A stretch of DNA of 13,406 nt from Flavobacteriales bacterium (GTDB taxonomy: Bacteria; Bacteroidota; Bacteroidia; Flavobacteriales_D; Sanyastnellaceae), in assembly GCA_947457325.1 (NCBI GenBank), contig CANGVU010000008.1, forward strand, positions 1 to 13,406, written 5' to 3'. This document shows, in pieces, positions 7,152 through 13,406 of the stretch. The notes beneath the pieces are model-generated. The model saw only the letters and a program-made list of their open reading frames with translations, ran no database searches and was not told where the DNA came from. How positions within the stretch are numbered: the stretch's first letter is position 1; the number at the start of each line of letters is the position of its first letter. The translations under genes were made by a program, and so were the position numbers.

Positions 7152-8389
7152 TAGCCATCCTATCCGACATTGATACACCCCGGTTGCGTTATGCATTGGG
7201 GTTTTTGTTGGAAGGGTATTCTTTTGAACTTTTTAGGGGAAGTGAATCGATTCCTCCGGGTTTTAAAGTCTTGTCTTATGGATTGGAATGTAAGGACGCA
7301 ATGATCCACTTTCCATGCATGAATTTTCCCTGGTGGAGGGATGAGACTCGCGATACCAATCAGTTTCGTAAGGCTGTGGAGAGGCTAGAATCGTTTGGTG
7401 GGTTTGATTTATTTGGTTATGCATTTTATTTGCTAGCGCGATGCGATGAGTATACACCTGAACACTTTGATGAATGGGGAAGGTTTCAGTCATCCGGTTG
7501 TATTCAAAAACAATGGGAAGGTGTGGACGTGGCTTATTTGGATGAATGGCGCTTCCAATTGCTTCAAGCTTTGGGAATATCTGAGACCAGAATTCCAAAA
7601 AGACAGTTGACGGTAGATATAGACAGTCCCTATGCGTTTAAGTATAAAACCATTTTGAGTCAATGGGGTGGATTTTGTAGAGATGTTGTAAGGTTCAAAT
7701 GGGATTGGGTGAGCAAACGGCTTCAGGTTATTCTTGGTGAACCTGATCCTTACGATACATATGAGTTCTTGAAGAAGATCTGCCAAAACGAACAAATGAC
7801 ACTGAAATATTTTGTGTTGTGTGCAGAAAGGTCAGATTTAGATAGGGGGATGCACATTCATCAGACAGCAGGTTGGCAGCGCTTATTCCACAGTATCCGA
7901 GACGCGCAGTGGGGATGGCACCCTAGTGTTTTGGGACACGATATAGATGGGCTTTATGAATCGGAGATGAATCGGCTTGAGCAACTGGGTTGTAAAAGAA
8001 TACAATCGGCTAGATTTCATTATTTGAAACAGGAATTGCCTATTTCTAGTTCACGACTGGTTGGATTGGGTGTTGAGGAAGACTACACAATGGGATTTGC
8101 AGATACGGTAGGATACAGGGCAGGAACGAGCAGAAGCTTTTTATGGTATGATTGGAACAAAAGTCAGCTTTCTAATTTGCGATTGGTTCCGTTTTGGGGA
8201 ATGGATGTTGCATTGAAAAATTATCTGCAATTAAAGCCTGAGGAGGCCATTGCTAAGGTAGCAGCTGCTAAACAATATGCAAGGCTCTACCATTGTGATT
8301 GGCGCATGGTTTGGCACAATGAGAGTGTCAGTGATTGGTCAGAATGGAAAGGTTGGGGTGTGGTATTAAAACAATTTGTAGAAAGATGA
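7148..8389 (+). CDS. Polysaccharide-deacetylase-like protein (NodB-superfamily, Bacteroidota surface-glycan type)
   Basis: 413 residues, no signal peptide, so probably cytosolic. The N-terminal 145 residues resemble the partner domain (DUF7033 type) that precedes the deacetylase-like barrel in Bacteroidota proteins; it has FDLFGYAFYLLARCDEY at 86-102. The C-terminal part has the barrel landmarks: LTVDIDSPYAFKYK (154-167; D157 and D159 as the early acidic pair), WGWHPSV (255-261; H258), SARFHYL (287-293), GVEEDYTMGFAD (308-319), GYRAGTSRSF (322-331) and VWHNES (388-393). The first motif reads TVDID where the canonical NodB deacetylases have a different metal triad, so deacetylase activity should not be assumed. 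Position between wecB and a transporter fits work on a surface amino sugar or polysaccharide (inference). The start ATG overlaps the wecB stop (ATGA), and its own stop overlaps the symporter start in the same way. Confidence 0.78.
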   Translation: MIAILSDIDTPRLRYALGFLLEGYSFELFRGSESIPPGFKVLSYGLECKDAMIHFPCMNFPWWRDETRDTNQFRKAVERLESFGGFDLFGYAFYLLARCDEYTPEHFDEWGRFQSSGCIQKQWEGVDVAYLDEWRFQLLQALGISETRIPKRQLTVDIDSPYAFKYKTILSQWGGFCRDVVRFKWDWVSKRLQVILGEPDPYDTYEFLKKICQNEQMTLKYFVLCAERSDLDRGMHIHQTAGWQRLFHSIRDAQWGWHPSVLGHDIDGLYESEMNRLEQLGCKRIQSARFHYLKQELPISSSRLVGLGVEEDYTMGFADTVGYRAGTSRSFLWYDWNKSQLSNLRLVPFWGMDVALKNYLQLKPEEAIAKVAAAKQYARLYHCDWRMVWHNESVSDWSEWKGWGVVLKQFVER

Positions 8390-9840
8390 TGGGATACGCG
8401 ATGGCCATGATTTTGGTGGCTTATTTCTTGGTGTTGTTAGGGGTGTCTTATTGGACATCGCGCAATGCGGACAATCAAAGTTTTTTCAAGGCCAATCAGA
8501 GTGCACCCTGGTACATTGTTGCTTTTGGAATGATTGGAACATCACTGTCAGGGGTGACATTTATTTCGGTTCCGGGTACCGTGGGTGTTGTGGGTTGGTC
8601 CTATTTTCAAGTTGTTTTGGGTTTTTTCTTGGGTTATTTTGTCGTAGCATTTGTGTTACTTCCGTTGTATTATAAGTTAAATTTAACTTCCATCTACCGT
8701 TATCTGGAGTACCGTTTAGGTCCAGAGGCTTACCGTTGGGGTGCTGGTTTCTTTATTTTATCTCGAACGATGGGTGCAACGGTAAGGTTGTTTTTGGTGA
8801 TTAATGTTCTGCAGTTATTTGTTTTTGATTCTCTTCATATTCCTTTTGTGGTGACCAGTGTGATTATTCTACTGATGATCATTGCCTACACCCTCAAGGG
8901 TGGGGTGAAAACCATTGTTTGGACAGATACTTTGCAGACCTTGTTCATGTTAACCGCGCTTGTGGTTTGTATATGGAGTTTAAAGGATATGATGGAATTG
9001 TCTTGGTCAACGGCCATTGCTCAAATGAATGAAAAGCATTATTTGGACGTTTGGAATTTTGACTTTTTGCACAAGAAGTTTTTTCTGAAGCAAGTGTTGG
9101 GTGGGGCGTTTATTACCATAACCATGACAGGGATGGATCAGGAGATGATGCAGAAGAACATCAGCGTAAAGCGACTTGGGGATTCTCAGAAGAATATGGT
9201 TTGGTTTTCAGTGGTGCTGGTTGGTGTAAATGCTTTGTTTCTCCTATTGGGAGGGATGTTGTATTTGTTTGTTCAGAAGGAAGGATTGAGTCTTCCTCCT
9301 GATGATGTGTTTCCCAAGGTTGTCATGAATTACTTGCCTCAAGGGGTTTCCATTATTTTTATATTGGGACTTATTTCCGCTTTGTTTCCTTCTGTTGATG
9401 GAGCAATCACAGCGCTCACTTCATCTTTTTGTATCGATATTTTAGGCTTTGAACGCAATACGCAATGGACGGAGGAGCACAAGACCAAGCGAAGGAAAAC
9501 TGTTCATTGGACCTTTGCCTTGGTTTTTCTTTTGTGTGTTTTTCTGTTCAAAGCCATCAATGAAAAGAGCATCATCGACCTGTTGTTTGATATTGCAGGT
9601 TATACCTACGGACCATTGTTGGGATTGTTTGCCTTTGGTATTTTGACACAACGTCAAATCAAAGGAAAGGGATTGCCATTGATCTTATTGCTGTCACCCT
9701 TGCTTTCCTTGCTATTGGATAAGTATGGCATGCAATGGATGGGAGGTTACAAGTTTGGATTTGAACTGCTGATTCTGAATGGAGCCTTTACCTTCCTTGG
9801 TTTATGGTTTATTTCGAAGAAGCCGGTAATTGCCATTTGA
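8386..9840 (+). CDS. Sodium:solute symporter (SSS family)
   Basis: An inner-membrane, sodium-coupled transporter of 484 residues with about 12-13 hydrophobic segments, the first at residues 7-24. SSS landmarks: MIGTSLSGVTFISVPG (49-64), the family signature LKGGVKTIVWTDTLQ (170-184), TGMDQEMMQKNISVK (248-262) and SALFPSVDGAITALTSSF (331-348), where serine and threonine residues of the sodium site are expected. The ATG at 8386 is preferred over an earlier GTG at 8335 because it avoids a 55-base overlap, begins just before the first membrane helix, and makes a third ATGA overlap in the run. The substrate cannot be read from sequence. Neighbours suggest a sugar or amino sugar, for instance fucose released by the convergent fucosidase or a sialic-acid-like sugar (inference). 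Its last 32 bases overlap the fucosidase gene on the other strand. Confidence 0.92.
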   Translation: MMGYAMAMILVAYFLVLLGVSYWTSRNADNQSFFKANQSAPWYIVAFGMIGTSLSGVTFISVPGTVGVVGWSYFQVVLGFFLGYFVVAFVLLPLYYKLNLTSIYRYLEYRLGPEAYRWGAGFFILSRTMGATVRLFLVINVLQLFVFDSLHIPFVVTSVIILLMIIAYTLKGGVKTIVWTDTLQTLFMLTALVVCIWSLKDMMELSWSTAIAQMNEKHYLDVWNFDFLHKKFFLKQVLGGAFITITMTGMDQEMMQKNISVKRLGDSQKNMVWFSVVLVGVNALFLLLGGMLYLFVQKEGLSLPPDDVFPKVVMNYLPQGVSIIFILGLISALFPSVDGAITALTSSFCIDILGFERNTQWTEEHKTKRRKTVHWTFALVFLLCVFLFKAINEKSIIDLLFDIAGYTYGPLLGLFAFGILTQRQIKGKGLPLILLLSPLLSLLLDKYGMQWMGGYKFGFELLILNGAFTFLGLWFISKKPVIAI

Positions 9841-11227
9841 AATAAAATACAACCGCGGGTTGATTGGCCAATGCTGATTTGTTCAGGTTCTTGACCTTCC
9901 AATTCATTCCGTTTTTCCACTCGTATGAAACGGGTTCATCCATCCCTAGAATCCTTACTTCACTCTCCGGTTTTCTGGGAAATTCTATTGGGAAGAAAGT
10001 TGGGTAATCTTGTCCTTCTTTTTTAAAATAGATACAGTAAACCGTGTCGCCCTTTTGGGTATAATAAAAGTTTTCCGTTTGAGTGGTTAATGCATGTCGG
10101 GTTGTTCCATAGATAGCGTCTCCATTAACCTTCATCCATTGTCCAATCTCTTTTAAATTGACATAAGCTTGGTTATCCCACTCTCCATTGGGTGATGGAG
10201 CGATGTTGAGCAAATAGTTGCCTCCCCTTGAAACAATGGTGGCCAAGTTTTTAAGAATTTCCTCGGCTGATTTGTATTGATCATTGGGGACGTAGCTCCA
10301 ACTATTGGCCATTGTCATGCAAGTTTCCCAAGGGTAGTCTAAGTTTTCTTCTTGTGGAGGGATGTGTTGCTCTGGTGTCCAATAATTTTCAAATTCACCT
10401 CCTACACTTCGGTCTACAATGAGAAGGCCTGGTTGATTGGCTCGTGCCATCTCCGCTATGGAAGCCATATCTATGTCTTGGTTGTAAGGACTGTTCACCC
10501 ATGAAGGATTTTTTTGTTGTTTGGGTCTAACCCATCCACCATCCAACCACAGCAAATCTATCGGACCGTATTGTGATGTTAGTTCTTGAATCTGATTATA
10601 AGTAAACTGTTTGTAGGCTTTCCATTTTTCTGGATACTTTTCGGGATTGTAATTGACATTTCTATCAGGTGTTGCAAAGTATGGCCACCAATAGTCGGGA
10701 CAATGCCAATCTGGTTTGGAGAAGTACAAGCCAATGAAAAAGTCATTTTTTCTGAATTCCTTGGTAATGGCTTCGGTTGCATCGAAACCAGCGGGACAAT
10801 CAGGGCTGGTCATTTTGTAGTCGGTATGTTGGGTGTCAAACATACAGAAACCATCATGGTGTTTGGTGGTGAAAACAACGTATTTCATGCCTGCATCTTT
10901 TGCAGCCAGTGCCCATTTTGAGGGGTCAAATGCATTGGGTTTAAAGGTAAATTTAAGTTCTTCGTATTTGCGTTTGTAAAGATCATAATTGTTGGCATAA
11001 GGACCTCTTCTCTTGCACCAATCCTCATCCTCATTGCACAGGCTCCAGCTCTCTACAACTCCCCACTGGCTATAAGTTCCCCAATGCATAAGAAGCCCAA
11101 ATTTTAAATCCTTCCAATGTGCCAGTTTTTGTTGGACCAAGGTGTCTTTTGGTACAACATAAGGATCTTGTCCCATTCCCTTAAGAATGGACAATATTGA
11201 GAAAATAGTTAATAGAGTACGACGCAT
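9809..11227 (-). CDS. Secreted alpha-L-fucosidase, GH29
   Basis: The enzyme removes terminal alpha-L-fucose from glycans. Length is 472 residues. Residues 1-20 look like a Sec signal peptide ending GMGQ, so it should be periplasmic or lipid-free exported; there is no lipobox cysteine and no T9SS tail. GH29 motifs: FGLLMHWGTYSQWG (43-56), ESWSLCNED (59-67), AGMKYVVFTTKHHDGF (112-127), GLYFSKPDWH (166-175) and PIDLLWLDGGW (222-232) with D229 as the nucleophile. The likely acid/base glutamate lies in GGEFENYWTPEQ (276-287), but this residue varies in the family. The C-terminal part is a beta domain. The ATG overlaps the DUF2147 stop by one base (TAATG), so translation is probably coupled. Candidate substrates are fucose-containing algal or mucin-type glycans. 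The stop lies inside the 3' end of the symporter gene. Confidence 0.95.
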   Translation of the reverse strand: MRRTLLTIFSILSILKGMGQDPYVVPKDTLVQQKLAHWKDLKFGLLMHWGTYSQWGVVESWSLCNEDEDWCKRRGPYANNYDLYKRKYEELKFTFKPNAFDPSKWALAAKDAGMKYVVFTTKHHDGFCMFDTQHTDYKMTSPDCPAGFDATEAITKEFRKNDFFIGLYFSKPDWHCPDYWWPYFATPDRNVNYNPEKYPEKWKAYKQFTYNQIQELTSQYGPIDLLWLDGGWVRPKQQKNPSWVNSPYNQDIDMASIAEMARANQPGLLIVDRSVGGEFENYWTPEQHIPPQEENLDYPWETCMTMANSWSYVPNDQYKSAEEILKNLATIVSRGGNYLLNIAPSPNGEWDNQAYVNLKEIGQWMKVNGDAIYGTTRHALTTQTENFYYTQKGDTVYCIYFKKEGQDYPTFFPIEFPRKPESEVRILGMDEPVSYEWKNGMNWKVKNLNKSALANQPAVVFYFKWQLPASSK

Positions 11228-11658
11228 TACTTAACGCGAACCCAGTTTTGAGTTCTGTAGATAAAACCCCAATATCCACGAACAATCAAGGTGTTGGGGT
11301 CACCAGGTTTGAGCCACATTTCGCATGTGTAGACTTTACCATTCTTGGGATCACATATGCTTCCTTTTTCATACATGGAACCATTCCATTTCATATCCCT
11401 AAGGATTTCCATACCCATAACCATTTTGCCTTTTCTGTCATCTGAACAATCATTGCATTTTGGGTTTTGGTCTTCGTTGGACAAACGGAATAATTCAACC
11501 ACTTTGCCGTACATTAAACCATTGCGTTCTTTGATTTCTACTATGCTTTTGACACGACCTGTTTCGTCATCAACGGTTTTCCATTTTCCTGCTGCTGTTT
11601 GGGCATATATGATTGTACTGAACAGTATGGCGCAGAAGGTAAAGAATGTGGTTTTCAT
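11227..11658 (-). CDS. Secreted DUF2147 family protein
   Basis: 143 residues with a Sec signal peptide (hydrophobic core 4-18, cleavage near YAQ-TAAGKW). The mature part matches DUF2147, a small lipocalin-like beta-barrel family of unknown function common in Bacteroidota and Proteobacteria: GKWKTVDDETGRVKSIVEI (24-42), MYGKVVELF (49-57), a CxxC pair (C68, C71), GMEILRDMKW (82-91), ICDPKNGKVYTCEMWL (101-116) and IVRGYWGFIYRTQNWVRV (125-142). The four cysteines C68, C71, C102 and C112 could form disulphides or bind metal. It starts 14 bases after the stop of the small hypothetical gene, and its stop overlaps the fucosidase ATG. No promoter is visible between these genes, so an operon is likely. 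Family assignment is firm; function is not known. Confidence 0.9.
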   Translation of the reverse strand: MKTTFFTFCAILFSTIIYAQTAAGKWKTVDDETGRVKSIVEIKERNGLMYGKVVELFRLSNEDQNPKCNDCSDDRKGKMVMGMEILRDMKWNGSMYEKGSICDPKNGKVYTCEMWLKPGDPNTLIVRGYWGFIYRTQNWVRVK

Positions 11659-11672
11659 GCACCTAAAGTAAA

Positions 11673-12008
11673 CTAATTTCGGTTACGCAAATTAATTCTT
11701 TCTTCACTTCTTTTTAGGATGAGTGAGCAAATTTCATCAATGCCATCGATTATTTGTTTATTGGCCAGTGCCAAGCCAGCCCGGTTTTCCTCAATCCCCA
11801 TTCGATAGAAAAGCGCGGTGATTTCGTTGGGGCTGATTTTCAGTTTTTCTCTGACAATTTGTTGAAGTACTTCGCGATTTTCAATGAGTTGAGCGTCAAC
11901 ATTCCAACCAATCATGTTCATGTCCTTTGAAAATTCTTTGACCAAGTCTGGCCAAGGAATATTTCGAGGGTCAATGATTTCTGTGGAGGAGGGATTCGAT
12001 GGTTTCAC
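11673..12008 (-). CDS. Small hypothetical protein, predicted soluble and helical
   Basis: I do not recognise this protein. From a GTG at 12008 it has 111 residues; the frame is open to a TTG at 12032 (119 residues) and the first ATG is at 11921 (82 residues). The stretch IPWPDLVKEFSKDMNMIGW before that ATG looks like real protein, so I favour an upstream start, which overlaps the end of the prenyl synthase gene by about 38 bases. The body is rich in charged residues and heptad-like helices (QLIENREVLQQIVREKLKI, ITALFYRMGIEENR, IIDGIDEICSLILKRSEER). There is no signal peptide or membrane segment, and the C-terminus is basic. It lies 14 bases before the DUF2147 gene in the same run. Translational coupling to the prenyl synthase is likely. 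Being real rather than a shadow is supported by its filling a 298-base space that would otherwise be empty in a very compact region. Confidence 0.65.
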   Translation of the reverse strand: MKPSNPSSTEIIDPRNIPWPDLVKEFSKDMNMIGWNVDAQLIENREVLQQIVREKLKISPNEITALFYRMGIEENRAGLALANKQIIDGIDEICSLILKRSEERINLRNRN

Positions 12009-12945
12009 GCAACAAAATTTTTTGTTCTTCAAGACAACTCAATGCATTCAAATGTTGCAAAGCTTGATCCGAATAATTTTGGCAGGATTGTAAGATGGAT
12101 GCGTCAATTCCGTGTTGGGTAAATGCTTTTTTGTATTCTTCCACTTTGGTATCTGCGGACCATTGCTGATTATTCCATACAGTCCAAGAATCTATTCCTA
12201 TTTTGTTTTTTAGTTCAATGGAAAGGAAAGTTTTTTTATCTGAAAGAATGTCTCCACCAACTTGTTTGCCAAACTTCTCAGGATCACCAAAGGCATCCAA
12301 ATAATCATCTTTTAGTTGAAATGCAATGCCTAGGGACTCGCCAACGGTATACAAATGCTGAGCATCTTCTTCAGAAGCACCTGCCGCTATTCCACCCATC
12401 TGTAATGCTCCTCCTAGCAGTACAGCTGTTTTAAGACGAATCATATTGAGGTATTCCCCTATGTTGACATCGTTTCTTTTTTCAAAGGACATATCAAGTG
12501 CTTGACCTTCACAAACTCCTAAAGCTACTGTGTTGAAAACCTGTAACAGCGAATGAAGTTTTGGATGAGGATTTTGACACAACAATTGATAGGCCTCTAT
12601 CATCATTGCATCGCCTGATAGAATGGCTGAATTGGTATCCCATTTTTCGTGAACAGTGGTTTTTCCTCTGCGCAATGGCGCTTGGTCCATGATGTCATCG
12701 TGCATCAAGGTGAAGTTGTGAAATACTTCAACGGCCAATGCTATATTCCGATATGGGTGAATATTTTTATCGTACAAATGTGCGGCCATGAGCACAAGTG
12801 CGGGCCTCATTCTTTTGCCTCCAATATTGAGTAAATATTGGATAGGGTCATGCAATTCTGGGAGCAGTTGAGGCTTGGCAAAATTGGAAATGTCTTCCAA
12901 TATGCATTGTTGGATTTGTTCTAAAGAAAGCGTATCAGCGTGCAT
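11971..12945 (-). CDS. Polyprenyl diphosphate synthase, probably short chain (FPP/GGPP type)
   Basis: It condenses isopentenyl diphosphate onto allylic diphosphates in the cytosol, making C15-C20 precursors for quinones, carotenoids or longer lipid carriers. The protein is 324 residues. Motifs: GGKRMRPAL (42-50), the first aspartate-rich motif HDDIMD (82-87) followed by LRRGKTTVH (91-99), SGDAMM (110-115), [10 protein letters not shown] (171-180), the second aspartate-rich motif FQLKDDYLD (209-217) and [11 protein letters not shown] (230-240). The first motif is DDxxD without the two-residue insertion of bacterial FPP synthases. A phenylalanine (F78) sits five residues before it, which in characterised enzymes favours short products such as GGPP (inference). 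The ATG at 12945 starts inside the rmlA 3' end (11-base overlap); an ORF extension to 12981 would overlap more and is not needed. Dxr, coded at 335-1486, acts upstream in the same pathway. Confidence 0.92.
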   Translation of the reverse strand: MHADTLSLEQIQQCILEDISNFAKPQLLPELHDPIQYLLNIGGKRMRPALVLMAAHLYDKNIHPYRNIALAVEVFHNFTLMHDDIMDQAPLRRGKTTVHEKWDTNSAILSGDAMMIEAYQLLCQNPHPKLHSLLQVFNTVALGVCEGQALDMSFEKRNDVNIGEYLNMIRLKTAVLLGGALQMGGIAAGASEEDAQHLYTVGESLGIAFQLKDDYLDAFGDPEKFGKQVGGDILSDKKTFLSIELKNKIGIDSWTVWNNQQWSADTKVEEYKKAFTQHGIDASILQSCQNYSDQALQHLNALSCLEEQKILLRETIESLLHRNH

Positions 12946-13406
12946 ACTTAAGTTGTTCTTGTAAATAGCGACCATAGCCACTATTCACCAATGGAACAGC
13001 CAACTCCGCCAATTGTTCGTCTGTAATAAATCCCATGCGCCAAGCAATTTCTTCAATGGCCCCAATTTTTAATCCTTGTCGTTCTTCAATTACCTGAACG
13101 TATTGTCCAGCTTGCATCAATGAAGCAAAAGTACCTGTATCCAGCCAAGCAGTACCGCGATCGAGAATTTGAACTGTCAACTCTCCCATTTCCAAATAGG
13201 CCTTGTTGACATCGGTGATTTCATATTCACCGCGTGGACTAGGTTTTAGATTTTTTGCAATTTCTACAACGCGGTTGTCATAAAAATACAAGCCCGGAAC
13301 TGCAAAATTGGATTTTGGATTTTTGGGTTTTTCTTCAATGGAAAGAACTTTTCCGTTGTTGTCAAAGTCAACAACTCCATAACGTTCAGGGTCATGAACA
13401 TGATAG
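12935..13406 (-). CDS. rfbA: Glucose-1-phosphate thymidylyltransferase, 3' part (5' end outside window)
   Basis: RmlA/RfbA joins dTTP and glucose 1-phosphate to give dTDP-glucose, the first step to dTDP-L-rhamnose and related deoxysugars for surface polysaccharides. The visible C-terminal 156 residues are about half of the usual 290. The frame stays open to the window edge: [18 protein letters not shown], then [20 protein letters not shown] with the EEKP lysine, [17 protein letters not shown], and [17 protein letters not shown] with the aspartate expected to bind the metal. The C-terminal helix region ([20 protein letters not shown]) is typical. The earliest start-like codon in the window (TTG at 13291) is the internal leucine of GLYFYD, not a start. 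It overlaps the prenyl synthase start by 11 bases, so the two should be co-transcribed. Confidence 0.94.
   Translation of the reverse strand, partial: YHVHDPERYGVVDFDNNGKVLSIEEKPKNPKSNFAVPGLYFYDNRVVEIAKNLKPSPRGEYEITDVNKAYLEMGELTVQILDRGTAWLDTGTFASLMQAGQYVQVIEERQGLKIGAIEEIAWRMGFITDEQLAELAVPLVNSGYGRYLQEQLKYAR

Noticed and set aside
8335..8385. GTG at 8335 as start of the symporter
   Set aside because: It would add 17 charged residues before the first membrane helix and overlap the previous gene by 55 bases, whereas ATG 8386 gives the same ATGA overlap as the other junctions.
9852..9864. Hairpin CAACC-GCG-GGTTG with a T-rich tail on the minus strand, as a fucosidase terminator
   Set aside because: It lies inside the fucosidase coding sequence about 40 bases before its stop, the stem has only 5 pairs and the tail is broken (TATTTTATTT). 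Termination there would remove the stop codon.
11345..11671. 108-codon plus-strand open frame opposite the DUF2147 gene
   Set aside because: No family resemblance; the minus strand holds a complete DUF2147 protein with signal peptide.

Overview
The window looks like a chromosomal segment from a member of the Bacteroidota, most probably order Flavobacteriales (inference). Three things point there: a secreted CotH/lamin-tail protein ending in a type A type IX secretion (T9SS) sorting domain, a perfect Bacteroidota-type promoter (TTTG, 20 bases, TATATTTG) before rpsT, and near absence of Shine-Dalgarno sequences. Coding density is very high. I see no tRNA, rRNA, CRISPR array, insertion sequence or attachment site, and no gene-free stretch above 300 bases.

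Left part (1-3780): the 3' end of folB (dihydroneopterin aldolase) on the plus strand abuts tail to tail, with no base between, dxr (MEP-pathway reductoisomerase) on the minus strand. Upstream of dxr on the same strand, 26 bases away, is a large secreted CotH-family protein. A 186-base AT-rich divergent region (3781-3966) follows.

Middle (3967-9840, plus strand): a SiaB-like GHKL protein kinase carrying what looks like a second, degenerate copy of its own domain; rpsT (ribosomal protein S20) with its own promoter and a strong terminator; then four genes joined by three ATGA stop/start overlaps: radC, wecB (non-hydrolysing UDP-GlcNAc 2-epimerase), a polysaccharide-deacetylase-like protein and a sodium:solute symporter. 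Gene content suggests cell-surface sugar metabolism, with RadC as an unexplained first member.

Right part (9809-13406, minus strand): a compact five-gene run read right to left: rmlA/rfbA (3' part only), a short-chain polyprenyl diphosphate synthase, a small unrecognised protein, a secreted DUF2147 protein and a secreted GH29 alpha-L-fucosidase. Neighbours overlap by 11, about 38 and 1 bases, with one 14-base gap. The fucosidase gene overlaps the symporter gene tail to tail by 32 bases.

Most of the window is ordinary, recognisable metabolism. The most unusual item is the two-domain SiaB-like protein without SiaA or SiaC partners in view. The small protein overlapping the prenyl synthase and the overlapping convergent gene ends come next. 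I did not find convincing evidence of a wholly new multi-gene system.
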